From: Methylophilus sp. | GTDB taxonomy: Bacteria; Pseudomonadota; Gammaproteobacteria; Burkholderiales; Methylophilaceae | Length of the DNA stretch: 64,000 nucleotides | Reading direction: 5' to 3' | NCBI GenBank assembly: GCA_030696695.1 | Contig: JAUYRP010000024.1 | Span: 1-64,000 of the forward strand | Shown here: piece after piece, positions 9,101-18,403 of the stretch | How positions within the stretch are numbered: the stretch's first letter is position 1 | How the letters are laid out: the number at the start of each line of letters is the position of its first letter | The notes under the pieces: generated by a model | Told to the model about the DNA's origin: nothing | What the model saw: the letters and a program-made list of their open reading frames with translations, nothing else | Database searches by the model: none | Translations under genes and position numbers: made by a program

Positions 9101-9137
9101 TAGTCCGCAGAAATAGGCCTTGGTTGCAAACGGACTA
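9101..9137. repeat. Spaced inverted repeat upstream of alternative oxidase
   Basis: TAGTCCG at 9101-9107 and its exact reverse complement CGGACTA at 9131-9137 flank 23 bases. It starts 4 bases before the GTG of the oxidase gene and could be an operator or a leader hairpin. Confidence 0.5.
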
Positions 9138-9214
9138 GGTAAATTTGCTTAAATTGACGATTTTTAATCATCATGTTGGTCGCCAATTTAATTTGCATTA
9201 ATGTATGAAACCAT

Positions 9215-9243
9215 TTGATACATAAACGCTTTTGCACTATAAT
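9215..9243 (+). promoter_or_regulatory. sigma70-type promoter of the rpsF operon
   Basis: -35 TTGATA (9215-9220), a 17-base spacer, and a consensus -10 TATAAT (9238-9243). The predicted start near 9250 gives a leader of about 58 bases before rpsF, which has AGGAG just before its ATG. Confidence 0.78.
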
Positions 9244-9307
9244 CGCGGACTTTCTAACCTTGCCGCACCACAACGCATATGGGTGGCTTTAACCAAAAGG
9301 AGATTTC

Positions 9308-9691
9308 ATGCGACATTATGAAGTAGTATTTATTGTGCACCCAGATCAAAGCGAGCAAGTGCCAGCAATGATTGAGCGTTATCGTACGCAAATTACCACA
9401 GGCGGTGGCAACATTCACCGTTTGGAAGATTGGGGCCGTCGTCAACTTGCTTATCCTATCCAAAAAATTCACAAAGCGCACTATGTGTTAATGAACATTG
9501 AATGTAGCCAAGAAGTGCTTGAAGAATTAGAGCATGGCTTTAAATTCAACGATGCAGTATTGCGTCACTTAACATTGTCTACTAAAGCAGCTGTTACAGC
9601 ACCAAGCCCAATGATGAAAGAAGAGAAATCTAAATCAGTATTGGCAGATGCACCAGCAGCAGCGCCTGTAACAGAGGCAGCAGCAGCGTAA
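9308..9691 (+). CDS. rpsF: 30S ribosomal protein S6
   Basis: S6 binds S18 on the platform of the small ribosomal subunit. The product matches the family from its first residues ([21 protein letters not shown]) through [10 protein letters not shown]. It ends in an Ala-rich low-complexity tail after about residue 100, giving 127 residues. It leads a four-gene unit with priB, rpsR and rplI. The strong promoter at 9215-9243 and the AGGAG ribosome site fit high expression. Confidence 0.97.
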   Translation: MRHYEVVFIVHPDQSEQVPAMIERYRTQITTGGGNIHRLEDWGRRQLAYPIQKIHKAHYVLMNIECSQEVLEELEHGFKFNDAVLRHLTLSTKAAVTAPSPMMKEEKSKSVLADAPAAAPVTEAAAA

Positions 9692-9692
9692 G

Positions 9693-9977
9693 TTGAATAA
9701 ATTAGTGTTGAGTGGTGTTGTAACAGTTATTGACCCGTTACGTTACACCCCAGCAGGATTACCGTTGTTAAGTTTTGTGCTACACCATGTTTCAGAAGTC
9801 AGCGAGGCAGGGCTAAAGCGAAAAGTTGAATGTGAAGTGAATGCTGTGATGATAGGCGAATTAGCCAACACAGCCGTTCAATTAGGTAGCCAAATTAAAG
9901 CTGCTGGCTTTTTAGCAAAGCGAAGCGCAAAAAGCACACAACTGGTAATGCATATACAGAATATAGCGCTTATTTAA
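9693..9977 (+). CDS. priB: Primosomal replication protein N (PriB)
   Basis: PriB is a dimeric single-strand DNA-binding OB-fold protein that helps PriA restart replication forks. The 94-residue product begins NKLVLSGVVTVIDPLRYTPAG and includes the conserved L-x-x-H-x-S-E region typical of betaproteobacterial PriB. The start is TTG, one base after the rpsF stop, which suggests translational coupling and lower output than the ribosomal neighbours. The rpsF-priB-rpsR-rplI order supports the call. Confidence 0.92.
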   Translation: MNKLVLSGVVTVIDPLRYTPAGLPLLSFVLHHVSEVSEAGLKRKVECEVNAVMIGELANTAVQLGSQIKAAGFLAKRSAKSTQLVMHIQNIALI

Positions 9978-10001
9978 AAATTAAAGTTTAGGAGTATTAC
10001 C

Positions 10002-10235
10002 ATGGCAAGAGATATGTACAAACGCCGCCGTTACTGCCGTTTCAGTGCAGAAGGCATCAAAGAAGTTGATTATAAAGATGTAGATTTACTGAAAGATTTC
10101 ATTTCAGAAAACGCAAAAATTATTCCAGCCCGTATGACAGGCACAAAAGCTAAGTACCAACGCCAATTAACGACAGCGGTTAAACGCGCACGTTTCTTAG
10201 CATTGTTACCATACACAGACAAACACCCAGGCTAA
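10002..10235 (+). CDS. rpsR: 30S ribosomal protein S18
   Basis: S18 partners S6 on the small subunit platform. The 77-residue product has the family core [12 protein letters not shown] and the basic K[19 protein letters not shown] stretch. The ribosome site TTTAGGAGT precedes the ATG. It lies between priB and rplI in the same operon. Confidence 0.97.
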   Translation: MARDMYKRRRYCRFSAEGIKEVDYKDVDLLKDFISENAKIIPARMTGTKAKYQRQLTTAVKRARFLALLPYTDKHPG

Positions 10236-10245
10236 GGAGAACCAT

Positions 10246-10695
10246 ATGCAAGTGATTTTATTAGAAAAAGTAGCCAACCTTGGTGTATTGGGCGATATCG
10301 TTAAAGTAAAAGACGGTTTTGGCCGTAACTTTTTGATTCCACAAGGTAAAGCAAAACGTGCAACTGAAGCCAACAAAGCTGAATTTGCTGCACGCCGTGC
10401 TGAATTAGAAAAACAACAGGCAGATATTTTGGTTGCGGCTAAAGCACGCGGCGAAAAATTGGCTGGTGCAAATGTGAAAATTACACAAAAAGCTGGTGTA
10501 GATGGCCGTTTATTTGGTTCAGTAAGCAATATTGACGTTGCTGAGGCCTTAAAAGCACAAGGTCTTGAAGTGGTGAAATCAGAAGTACGTATGCCAACTG
10601 GCCCATTAAAAACGATTGGTGACTTCCCAGTATCAGTGGCATTGCACCATGATGTGGTAGTAGACATTACTGTAACAGTAGTAGCAGAAGCATAA
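10246..10695 (+). CDS. rplI: 50S ribosomal protein L9
   Basis: L9 binds 23S rRNA domain V and helps keep reading frame. The 149-residue product has the N-terminal signature [19 protein letters not shown] and the conserved [14 protein letters not shown] long connecting helix rich in Ala, Lys and Glu follows, then the C-terminal domain. It is the last gene of the rpsF operon, 10 bases after rpsR, with an intrinsic terminator 15 bases after its stop. Confidence 0.98.
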   Translation: MQVILLEKVANLGVLGDIVKVKDGFGRNFLIPQGKAKRATEANKAEFAARRAELEKQQADILVAAKARGEKLAGANVKITQKAGVDGRLFGSVSNIDVAEALKAQGLEVVKSEVRMPTGPLKTIGDFPVSVALHHDVVVDITVTVVAEA

Positions 10696-10710
10696 ATTAC
10701 AATTGCTGTT

Positions 10711-10741
10711 AAAAAGCCGATCTTGATGGTCGGCTTTTTTT
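10711..10741 (+). terminator. Intrinsic terminator of the rpsF-rplI operon
   Basis: Inverted repeat AAAAGCCGA / TCGGCTTTT around a 9-base loop, ending in a run of seven T residues. It directly follows rplI. Confidence 0.9.
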
Positions 10742-10754
10742 ATGACTAAAATGG

Positions 10755-11435
10755 ATGTTTATGAATAAATTATATTTGTTAATAGTATTACTGGGTATCA
10801 ATGCCTTTGCATTGGCGGATGATACGATTGAGGATGGTCGATTTTGGCTCACGCTGAGTCATGATTATCATATCAATGATAAGTGGCGTGTTAACTTGCA
10901 CCTACAACCACGCTGGCGCGAAGAAGGGCGTGAGTTTGACCAAATCATTTATCGGCCGGGCATTTATTACAAAGTAAATTCAGAATTAAGCCTAGGCATT
11001 GGTTACGGCTACATTTTGACGCACTTGCTAAATAGTGGAAATACCCATGAGCAACGGCTTTGGGAAGATGTGCTGTATCAAACCAATATCACGGATGACA
11101 TTAAGTTTCTCTCACGCTCTAGATTGGAACAGCGCCATTTAGAAGGGCAGTCAGACGTTGCTCACCGTTTTCGCCAAATGGTGCGGTTTTCAGTCCCCAC
11201 GCGGTTGATGAGCGGCTTAAGTGCGGTTTTTTATGATGAATACTTCATTAATTTTAACAGTGCAGATTGGGGCGTATTGCGTGGTTTTGACCAAAACCGT
11301 GCATTTATTGGGGTGAATTATCAATTCAATAAACAAGCCAATATGGATGTAGGTTATTTAAATCAATATATTAACCGGCCTAATATCGATGCAGAAAACC
11401 ATGTGTTTGCTATCACAGTAAATACACAGTTTTAG
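10755..11435 (+). CDS. DUF2490 outer-membrane beta-barrel protein
   Basis: Function unknown. A signal peptide (MNKLYLLIVLLGINAFALA) is followed by a chain of alternating amphipathic strands. Features typical of DUF2490 include FWLTLSHDYHINDKWRVNLHLQPRWRE, E-Q-R-L-W-E-D and R-S-R-L-E-Q-R. The last strand ends in Phe (AITVNTQF), the usual C-terminal signal for BAM-dependent barrels. The start may be ATG 10755 or ATG 10761; no strong ribosome site distinguishes them. It stands alone between the rplI terminator and dnaB. It is predicted to sit in the outer membrane with no deducible substrate. Confidence 0.72.
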   Translation: MFMNKLYLLIVLLGINAFALADDTIEDGRFWLTLSHDYHINDKWRVNLHLQPRWREEGREFDQIIYRPGIYYKVNSELSLGIGYGYILTHLLNSGNTHEQRLWEDVLYQTNITDDIKFLSRSRLEQRHLEGQSDVAHRFRQMVRFSVPTRLMSGLSAVFYDEYFINFNSADWGVLRGFDQNRAFIGVNYQFNKQANMDVGYLNQYINRPNIDAENHVFAITVNTQF

Positions 11436-11471
11436 CCCTGTAATTTTTTTTATTGCGCGTTTGTGCGCTGC

Positions 11472-11477
11472 TATAAT
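11472..11477 (+). promoter_or_regulatory. Consensus -10 box very close to the dnaB start codon
   Basis: TATAAT at 11472-11477 lies 6 bases before the ATG at 11484, with no Shine-Dalgarno-like sequence between them. If used, transcription would start at or next to the A of the ATG, giving a leaderless dnaB message. The -35 region at 17-base spacing is only TTTATT, so the promoter is not certain. Confidence 0.35.
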
Positions 11478-11483
11478 CCGACT

Positions 11484-12866
11484 ATGGCAGACGAACAATT
11501 AGACGCATTAAAACTTCCCCCGCACTCCATCGAAGCCGAGCAATCCGTTATCGGTGGTTTGCTGCTAGAGAATGAAGCACTCGATAAAATTGCGGATATT
11601 CTCGCGCCTGATGATTTTTATCAGCACGACCACAAAACCATTTACCAGCATATTTCCAAGCTAATTGAGCGCAACCGCCCAGCCGACATTGTGACGGTTG
11701 CTGAGTCGCTTGAAAGCACCGCGGAATTGTCTGGGATGGGTGGCATTGCTTATTTAGGCGCACTTGCACAAAATACGCCAACCGCAGCCAATATCCGTCG
11801 CTACGCAGAAATTGTGCGTGAACGCGCTATTATGCGCAAATTGGTGGCCGTTGGCTCTGATATTGCCGGTAGTGCTTATAGCCCCAATGGTCGTGATGCG
11901 CAGCAATTATTAGATGAAGCTGAAGCCAAAATCTTCCAAATCGCCGAAGGCGGTAATCGCAAATCTGAAGGTTTTCAGGATATTAAAGAGCTATTGCCTC
12001 AGGTTGCAGAGCGTATCGATATGCTGTTCTCGCGTGACAATCAAAGTGATGTCACTGGCATTCCTTCAGGTTTCGCTGATTTAGATTCGATGACCTCTGG
12101 TTTGCAGCCGGGTGATTTGGTTATTGTAGCGGGTCGTCCATCCATGGGTAAAACGGCATTCTCCTTGAATATTGCAGAAAATGTAGCGTTGGATACAGGG
12201 TTGCCTGTGGCCGTGTTCTCTATGGAAATGGCATCCACTCAGCTGGCGATGCGTATGATTGGCTCTGTAGGACGCTTGGATCAACATCGTATGCGTACTG
12301 GCCGTTTAGAAGATGAAGATTGGGAGAAGCTCACCACCGCATTAGGTAAGTTAAACGAAGCACCCATATTTATTGATGAAGGCGCTGGTTTAAGCAGTTT
12401 TGATGTGCGCGCACGTGCTAGACGCTTGCATCGCCAAACGGGTAAGTTGGGATTGATCGTCATCGATTACTTGCAATTGATGTCGGCGCCTGCGGGGAAA
12501 CAAGGTGAGAATCGTGCCACGGAAATCTCCGAGATTTCACGTTCTCTCAAAGCCTTAGCCAAAGAATTAGATGTGCCAGTCATTGCTTTATCTCAGTTGA
12601 ACCGAAGTGTAGAGCAGCGTCCAGACAAACGTCCTGTGATGAGTGACTTGCGCGAATCTGGCGCGATTGAGCAAGATGCGGATTTGATTTTATTTATTTA
12701 TCGTGATGAGGTGTATAACCCAGATAGTCCTGACAAAGGCACGGCAGAAATTATTATCGGTAAACAACGTAACGGTCCGATTGGCCGTGTTCGACTCACC
12801 TTTATTGGTGCTAATACGCGCTTTGAAAACTTTGCTAACTCTGGCCATATGGCTGACGAATACTAA
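11484..12866 (+). CDS. dnaB: Replicative DNA helicase DnaB
   Basis: Hexameric helicase that unwinds DNA at the fork. The N-terminal domain ([21 protein letters not shown]) is followed by a RecA-like C-terminal domain. That domain has Walker A in [16 protein letters not shown], Walker B in [10 protein letters not shown], and [14 protein letters not shown]. The ATG at 11484 ([15 protein letters not shown]) fits the family start; the frame runs up to 11463 but that extension overlaps the -10 box. Length is 460 residues. The stop overlaps the alr start (TAATG), so alr is probably translationally coupled. No intein is present. Confidence 0.96.
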   Translation: MADEQLDALKLPPHSIEAEQSVIGGLLLENEALDKIADILAPDDFYQHDHKTIYQHISKLIERNRPADIVTVAESLESTAELSGMGGIAYLGALAQNTPTAANIRRYAEIVRERAIMRKLVAVGSDIAGSAYSPNGRDAQQLLDEAEAKIFQIAEGGNRKSEGFQDIKELLPQVAERIDMLFSRDNQSDVTGIPSGFADLDSMTSGLQPGDLVIVAGRPSMGKTAFSLNIAENVALDTGLPVAVFSMEMASTQLAMRMIGSVGRLDQHRMRTGRLEDEDWEKLTTALGKLNEAPIFIDEGAGLSSFDVRARARRLHRQTGKLGLIVIDYLQLMSAPAGKQGENRATEISEISRSLKALAKELDVPVIALSQLNRSVEQRPDKRPVMSDLRESGAIEQDADLILFIYRDEVYNPDSPDKGTAEIIIGKQRNGPIGRVRLTFIGANTRFENFANSGHMADEY

Positions 12867-13936
12867 TGATGCGTCCGATTCAAGCTACGGTATCCCAGCA
12901 TGCGCTCGCACATAATCTAAATGTAGTGAAGCAGCTAGCACCACATTCTAAAGTGATGGCGGTAGTCAAAGCCAATGCTTATGGGCATGGTTTGTTTAAT
13001 GCTGCGCAAGGGTTAAATACCGCAGATGGCTTTGCAGTGTTGGGGTTGAACGAGGCGATTGATTTACGTGAAGCCGGATTTACGCAGACTATTTTGTTGC
13101 TTGAAGGTGTCTTTGATGCACGTGAACTCAATATTGCAGCGTCATATCATGTCGATGTAGTGGTGCATTCCCAGCCACAAATCGCGATGGTGCAACAGGC
13201 AAGTTTGATTGCGCCTATCCATATCCATCTCAAAATGAACACTGGTATGAACCGTCTAGGGTTTGAACCAAACGCTTATCAGCAAGCTTATGATGTGTTA
13301 AAAGACAGTGCCAATGTAGCAGGCATTACTTTAATGACACACTTTGCCACGGCAGACGAAACATTAGGGGTGGATAAGCCTTTAGATACATTTCATTCAG
13401 CGACCCGGCATATGGCTAACCCAAAGTCTGTGGCAAATTCAGCCAGTATTTTGCGCTATCCAATTACGCATCTAGATTGGGTGCGACCAGGTATCATGTT
13501 GTATGGTGCCACACCTGTCAGTGGCACACCCATTGAATATTTCAACTTAAAACCCGTAATGCATCTGACTAGTGAATTGATTGCTGTTCAAACGCTATCT
13601 GCAGGTGAGAGTGTGGGGTATGGTCAGCGTTTTACTGCAGCACAAACTACGCGTATTGGTATTGTTGCTTGTGGTTATGCGGATGGCTACCCAAGGCACG
13701 CTCCAAATGGTACGCCCATCGCCGTGAATGGTAAGTTAACCCAAACCCTAGGGCGTGTGTCCATGGATATGCTGTTCTGCGATATCACACATATTGCAGA
13801 GGCACAGATAGGCTCAGCTGTAGAACTATGGGGAAGCCAAGTGCCTGTTGATGCCGTAGCCGAAGCAGCAGGTACGGTAGGATATGAATTACTCTGCGCG
13901 GTCACCCCAAGAGTGCCCATGAAAGTGGTCGATTGA
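12866..13936 (+). CDS. alr: Alanine racemase
   Basis: Interconverts L- and D-alanine for peptidoglycan, using PLP. The PLP lysine is in the signature [11 protein letters not shown] (Lys35), and the second catalytic tyrosine is in [11 protein letters not shown]. The product is 356 residues, as usual for Alr. It shares one base with the dnaB stop and one base with the radA start, so dnaB-alr-radA form a tight operon. The dnaB-alr neighbourhood is common in proteobacteria. Confidence 0.95.
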   Translation: MMRPIQATVSQHALAHNLNVVKQLAPHSKVMAVVKANAYGHGLFNAAQGLNTADGFAVLGLNEAIDLREAGFTQTILLLEGVFDARELNIAASYHVDVVVHSQPQIAMVQQASLIAPIHIHLKMNTGMNRLGFEPNAYQQAYDVLKDSANVAGITLMTHFATADETLGVDKPLDTFHSATRHMANPKSVANSASILRYPITHLDWVRPGIMLYGATPVSGTPIEYFNLKPVMHLTSELIAVQTLSAGESVGYGQRFTAAQTTRIGIVACGYADGYPRHAPNGTPIAVNGKLTQTLGRVSMDMLFCDITHIAEAQIGSAVELWGSQVPVDAVAEAAGTVGYELLCAVTPRVPMKVVD

Positions 13937-15309
13937 TGGCCAAAGTAAAGTCGGTGTATACCTGTACCGAGTGCGGGGCAACAGAGCCAAAGTGGCAAGG
14001 ACAATGCCCAAGCTGTATGGCATGGAATACCTTAGTCGAGAGCGTGGCAGAAACCAGCACTTCCACTAATCGCTACGGTAATAAGTTTGAGGGCTTAGCC
14101 ACTACCGGCCAACTACAAAAGCTATCGAGTGTACAAGCCGCTGAAATCGCGCGTATTCCCACTGGTATCAGCGAGTTCGATCGCGTGTTGGGCGGCGGTT
14201 TGGTTGAAGGTGGTGTTATTTTAATTGGCGGCGACCCTGGTATCGGTAAATCGACATTGCTGTTGCAAACTTTGTGTCATCTAGGACGAAATAGCAAAGC
14301 CATTTATGTCAGCGGTGAAGAGTCGCCTCAGCAAATTGCTATGCGTGCACACCGTTTGGGATTAGATGCTTCCGAATTGGATTTACTGGCGGAAATTAAC
14401 CTAGAAAAAATTCTCGCCACGCTGCAAACACATAAACCTAATATCGCAGTGATTGACTCCATTCAAACGGTGTATTCCGAAGCGTTGCAATCTGCCCCAG
14501 GCTCGGTAGCACAAGTACGCGAATGTTCGGCGCAGCTTACACGTTTGGCCAAGCAATTAGGGATCACCGTGATATTGGTAGGGCACGTGACCAAAGAGGG
14601 CGCGTTGGCTGGCCCTCGTGTGTTAGAACATATTGTCGATACCGTGCTGTACTTTGAGGGTGACCAAAACTCGTCCTTTAGATTGATACGTGCTTTTAAA
14701 AACCGTTTTGGTGCGGTGAATGAATTAGGTGTATTCGCCATGACCGAAAAAGGCTTGCGTGAAGTCGCCAATCCTTCTGCATTGTTTTTATCGCATCACG
14801 AAAGCCAAGTGGCGGGTAGTTGTATTACTGTGACCATGGAGGGCACGCGGCCTTTGTTGATTGAGGTGCAAGCGTTGGTGGACGAGAGCCATGCCCCCAA
14901 CCCAAAACGATTATGTGTAGGATTAGAGCAAAACCGATTGGCCATGTTATTGGCCGTGTTGCATCGCCATGCTGGCGTAGCGTGCTTTGATCAAGATGTA
15001 TTTATCAATGCGGTAGGTGGTGTGAAAATTAGTGAGCCAGCTGTGGATTTGGCAGTGTTGTTATCCATCGTTTCTTCCTTAAAAAACAAACCATTAAACG
15101 ATAAACTTATTGTATTTGGTGAGGTTGGTTTGGCAGGAGAAGTGCGCCCTGTGACAGGCGGTCAGGTGCGATTAAAAGAAGCTGCCAAGTTAGGATTTAC
15201 ACAAGCGATAGTGCCGAAAGCCAATGCGCCAAAAACCAAAGTTTCTGGCATGGAAGTGATTGCCATCGATCGTTTAGAGCAAGCATTACAAGTGATTCGG
15301 CAGTATTAA
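13936..15309 (+). CDS. radA: DNA repair protein RadA
   Basis: Branch-migration ATPase in homologous recombination. Numbered from the ATG at 13936, an N-terminal four-cysteine zinc finger (Cys10, 13, 24, 27) is followed by Walker A GGDPGIGKSTLL and the RadA-specific KNRFG motif. A C-terminal Lon-protease-like domain without a protease site completes the protein. The ATG overlaps the alr stop as TGATG; a TTG one codon earlier is less likely. It ends convergent to hpnE with a four-base overlap of the reading frames. Confidence 0.96.
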   Translation: MAKVKSVYTCTECGATEPKWQGQCPSCMAWNTLVESVAETSTSTNRYGNKFEGLATTGQLQKLSSVQAAEIARIPTGISEFDRVLGGGLVEGGVILIGGDPGIGKSTLLLQTLCHLGRNSKAIYVSGEESPQQIAMRAHRLGLDASELDLLAEINLEKILATLQTHKPNIAVIDSIQTVYSEALQSAPGSVAQVRECSAQLTRLAKQLGITVILVGHVTKEGALAGPRVLEHIVDTVLYFEGDQNSSFRLIRAFKNRFGAVNELGVFAMTEKGLREVANPSALFLSHHESQVAGSCITVTMEGTRPLLIEVQALVDESHAPNPKRLCVGLEQNRLAMLLAVLHRHAGVACFDQDVFINAVGGVKISEPAVDLAVLLSIVSSLKNKPLNDKLIVFGEVGLAGEVRPVTGGQVRLKEAAKLGFTQAIVPKANAPKTKVSGMEVIAIDRLEQALQVIRQY

Positions 15310-16607
15310 CTGCGCTGTAAAATCAAATTTGCAGCAGCAATACCACTGCGTACTGCTCCTTCAATCGTGGCTGGGTAATCGCCAGCAGTATAGTCGCCAG
15401 CAAGATATAGATTCGAATACTCAGTCTGGTTCTGTGGGCGCACCAACTTTCCATCGCAACTAAATGTTGCACGTTTTTCAGTGACTACTTTATGCCATAT
15501 GGGTTGCTTGAGCTGGGGAATCAGCTGAGTAAGCTCTGTGTGGATAGTCTCAGCAAGTAACGTTTGGTCAATATTTAAATCAGCATGCGCGCTAATCACA
15601 ACAGCTAGCAAGCCAGTTTGACCGCAAATCTGACCTCGATCGAATACCCATTGCGATGTGCTATTGACCATGCCGAGCATGGGGGCGGATAAACGGATGG
15701 ATGCCTCGTATTGCATGTACACCGTTGTAATTGGCTGGTAGCTAAATCCTTCAAAGGGTTGACTCAACAGTGGCAGTGTCTTAGTTAAATGTTTTAGCTG
15801 ATGCGGCCCAACAGCAATGATGACATGACTGAATAATGACTCTTTCTCATGTGTGATGAGTACATATCCATCTGTCGTTTGTCGAATACTTTTTACGGTT
15901 GTGCTAGCGCGTATGCATCCGCCTTGATGAGCCACATAATCTGCCCATGGTGTGCTGATGAGACTTGTGAGGTCCGTTCTAGCCAATAAAATATCTGCGT
16001 CATGCGCTTGTTGATTAAAACTATCGCGCAACACATTTAAGAAAATCTGTGCACTGGCCTGTTGTAATGGGGTATTTAATGCAGCCAAGCATAAAGGCTC
16101 CCATAAGGATTGGATTAATGCTTGGGTTTGATGTCGGCGAGTCAAAAATATGGCTAAAGTCTCGTCATCTGCTAATGTAAAGTCATGCAGTTTCATCCAT
16201 ACCATTAAGCGTAATGCACACCATTTATCATGCAATGTTAAGCCTTGTGCACTGATTAAACCTGCCAAAATATGCAGAGGTGCTGGTAACCAAGCGGGAG
16301 CATTTAACTGAAAATAAGCTTGAAGCTTTAAATCAAATACCTTCAGCGCAAGTGGCATACGTTGCAACGTTTCATGCAGCGGTGCTTGGGTGAGCTGAAG
16401 TAGTCGCAAGGTTTCACGATAAGCCCCTAGTAGAATATGCTGCCCGTTGTCTAGCATGAGGCCTTGGTATTCAATACCTCGAGCACGGCCACCCAATTGG
16501 TGATTGGTTTCAATTACTGTGACGTGTGCATTTGCTTGGGCTAATGTGACAGCAGCGGCTAAGCCAGCCACGCCACCGCCAATTACCGCAATGGTTGGCT
16601 TAGGCAT
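15306..16607 (-). CDS. hpnE: Hydroxysqualene dehydroxylase HpnE
   Basis: FAD-dependent enzyme that reduces hydroxysqualene to squalene, the last step of the HpnCDE route (family knowledge). The N-terminus has the dinucleotide fold TIAVIGGGVAGLAAA followed by an acidic strand end VIE and the GGRARG motif. The C-terminus carries the FAD-binding LYLAGDYTAGDYPATIEGAVRSG. Length is 433 residues. It overlaps the end of hpnD by eight bases, in the order hpnC-hpnD-hpnE on the minus strand. The distinction from carotenoid desaturases rests on the linked hpnC and hpnD genes. Confidence 0.9.
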   Translation of the reverse strand: MPKPTIAVIGGGVAGLAAAVTLAQANAHVTVIETNHQLGGRARGIEYQGLMLDNGQHILLGAYRETLRLLQLTQAPLHETLQRMPLALKVFDLKLQAYFQLNAPAWLPAPLHILAGLISAQGLTLHDKWCALRLMVWMKLHDFTLADDETLAIFLTRRHQTQALIQSLWEPLCLAALNTPLQQASAQIFLNVLRDSFNQQAHDADILLARTDLTSLISTPWADYVAHQGGCIRASTTVKSIRQTTDGYVLITHEKESLFSHVIIAVGPHQLKHLTKTLPLLSQPFEGFSYQPITTVYMQYEASIRLSAPMLGMVNSTSQWVFDRGQICGQTGLLAVVISAHADLNIDQTLLAETIHTELTQLIPQLKQPIWHKVVTEKRATFSCDGKLVRPQNQTEYSNLYLAGDYTAGDYPATIEGAVRSGIAAANLILQRS

Positions 16608-17436
16608 ATCTAAAGTAGGTATGAAGCGCCAAAGTGAGTTTTCTAAAAGGTGGGATAGAGGTTTTGCTGTTCAGGACTTTTTCTGGCTCTGCTTTAATTT
16701 CGCGTAACAGCGTACGGTAAATGGCTGCCATCATCAAGCCAGTGCGTTGCTGCTTGGTATCCTCTTTGGGAAGCTCATTGAGTGCTTTGTCATAAAAAGA
16801 TTCAGCGCGCTCAATTTGAAATGTGATCAACGTTTTAACTGCTTCTGTTTCGCGTCCTTGCAATATATCTTCTTCGGTTACGCCTGCTTTTGCCAGTTCA
16901 TCTAAAGGTAGGTAAATTCGCCCTCTGCGTGCATCTTCACCTACATCTCGAATAATATTGGTGAGCTGAAATGCCATGCCCAAATCATGCGCATATTTCA
17001 GGGTTTTGCGATGCTGAAACCCAAAAATTTGCGCAGACAGCAGCCCAACCACGCTAGCGACACGGTAGCAGTAGAGTTGTAACTGTTTAAAATCTTCATA
17101 GCGATTGAATTTTAAGTCCATTTCCATGCCATCAATAATTTCCAAAAAATGTTCTTTGGACAGATTGAATTGATGGATAATCGGTGTGAGTGCTTTTGTC
17201 ACTGGATGTTGTGCTTGATTTGAATATAGCCGCTCAATTTCTGTTTTCCACCAGTTAAGTTTGGTTTGAGCCACTTGGTAATCGCTACATTCATCCACCA
17301 CGTCATCTACCTCGCGGCAGAATGCATACAGTGCAGTCATCGCTTCGCGTTTGACTTTGGGTAAGAAAAGAAAACTGAGCGTAAAGCTTGATCCGCTCTC
17401 AGCTGTTTTTTGTTGGCAATATTGTAGAGGTGTCAT
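16600..17436 (-). CDS. hpnD: Presqualene diphosphate synthase HpnD
   Basis: Condenses two farnesyl diphosphates to presqualene diphosphate (family knowledge). It has the two Asp-rich motifs of squalene/phytoene synthases, FCREVDDVVDECSD near the N-terminus and TNIIRDVGEDARRGRIYLP in the middle. The start chosen, ATG at 17436 (MTPLQYCQQKT), overlaps the hpnC stop as ATGA. A longer frame to 17520 lies inside hpnC and adds 28 residues that do not fit the family. Length is 278 residues. Confidence 0.92.
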   Translation of the reverse strand: MTPLQYCQQKTAESGSSFTLSFLFLPKVKREAMTALYAFCREVDDVVDECSDYQVAQTKLNWWKTEIERLYSNQAQHPVTKALTPIIHQFNLSKEHFLEIIDGMEMDLKFNRYEDFKQLQLYCYRVASVVGLLSAQIFGFQHRKTLKYAHDLGMAFQLTNIIRDVGEDARRGRIYLPLDELAKAGVTEEDILQGRETEAVKTLITFQIERAESFYDKALNELPKEDTKQQRTGLMMAAIYRTLLREIKAEPEKVLNSKTSIPPFRKLTLALHTYFRYA

Positions 17437-18323
17437 CGTTGGAACAGTGCTTTTAGCAGGATGATAACCCAATCCCATTTGTTTAATTGCGGTCGATGAT
17501 AAAAAATATCGCCGTTGCAAGCTTGCAGCTTATGAATAATACGCTCTCCACCAGCCACAATCATACGCAGCTCAAAGCCCAAACGACCAGGCAATCGTTT
17601 ACCTAATGGTTTACCCTGCAGCAGCAGTTGCATGGCACGATTCACGTTCATCCGCATAAAGGCTTGCCATTTGGTATCCACCATTTTTTCTGCGATGTCT
17701 GACTCTTGAATCCCCGCTTGTTGGAGCTCATCTTGGCAGAGATAGATGCGTCGTTTTCCCTCATTCTTATCAAAATCAATCGCGATATCTTGATAAAAAT
17801 TAATCAATTGCAATGCAGTACAAATCTCATCCGATTCTTTTAGGTTTGCTGGGATCGCGCAGCCATACAGATGTAATAGTATAGTGCCCACTGGGTTAGC
17901 GGAACGCTGGCAATAATCAAGCACCTCTGCAAAGTTAGCGTAACGCGTTTTCACCACATCTTGACTGAACGCATCAAGCAAGTCTAAGAATGGTTTGATA
18001 GGTAATTTATACTGCAGAATGACTTGATTCAAGGTGCGAAAAAAATCTGTGTTTGGCTGAATATAGGCTTGTATCAACTCCAGTTCATCTCTAAAACCCT
18101 GCAATTTCGCTAGTCTCTGTGCTGGGTTGTCTAGACCTTCATCGGCAAAGTCATCGGCTTGACGTGCAAAACTATAGATAATGGCCACTGCATGACGATA
18201 GCGCTTTGGCAGCAAGATTGACGCTACAGGAAAGTTTTCGTAATGCTGTTTAGCATGCTGCAAACTGGTTTGCGCAACGGAGTCAATCTGAAGCTGTATT
18301 GGCGATGTGGATTCTAATTTCAT
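17433..18323 (-). CDS. hpnC: Hydroxysqualene synthase HpnC
   Basis: Converts presqualene diphosphate to hydroxysqualene (family knowledge). The Asp-rich motifs are FARQADDFADEG and LINFYQDIAIDFDKNEGKRRIYL. The protein is 296 residues, in the squalene/phytoene synthase family. It is the first gene of the hpnCDE set and divergent from the phosphorylase gene at 18404. No squalene-hopene cyclase lies in this window, so the fate of the squalene (hopanoids or a C30 pigment) is undetermined here. Confidence 0.9.
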   Translation of the reverse strand: MKLESTSPIQLQIDSVAQTSLQHAKQHYENFPVASILLPKRYRHAVAIIYSFARQADDFADEGLDNPAQRLAKLQGFRDELELIQAYIQPNTDFFRTLNQVILQYKLPIKPFLDLLDAFSQDVVKTRYANFAEVLDYCQRSANPVGTILLHLYGCAIPANLKESDEICTALQLINFYQDIAIDFDKNEGKRRIYLCQDELQQAGIQESDIAEKMVDTKWQAFMRMNVNRAMQLLLQGKPLGKRLPGRLGFELRMIVAGGERIIHKLQACNGDIFYHRPQLNKWDWVIILLKALFQR

Positions 18324-18403
18324 TGGGTGTAAAGTATGCCATAAAATATTCGTAGACTTTGCGCTTACGTTACAATAAACAAAATATTAGAAAGAAGTGA
18401 ATT

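Noticed and set aside
17437-17520. N-terminal extension of hpnD
   Set aside because: Lies in the coding sequence of hpnC; the ATGA overlap at 17433-17436 gives the family-like start.
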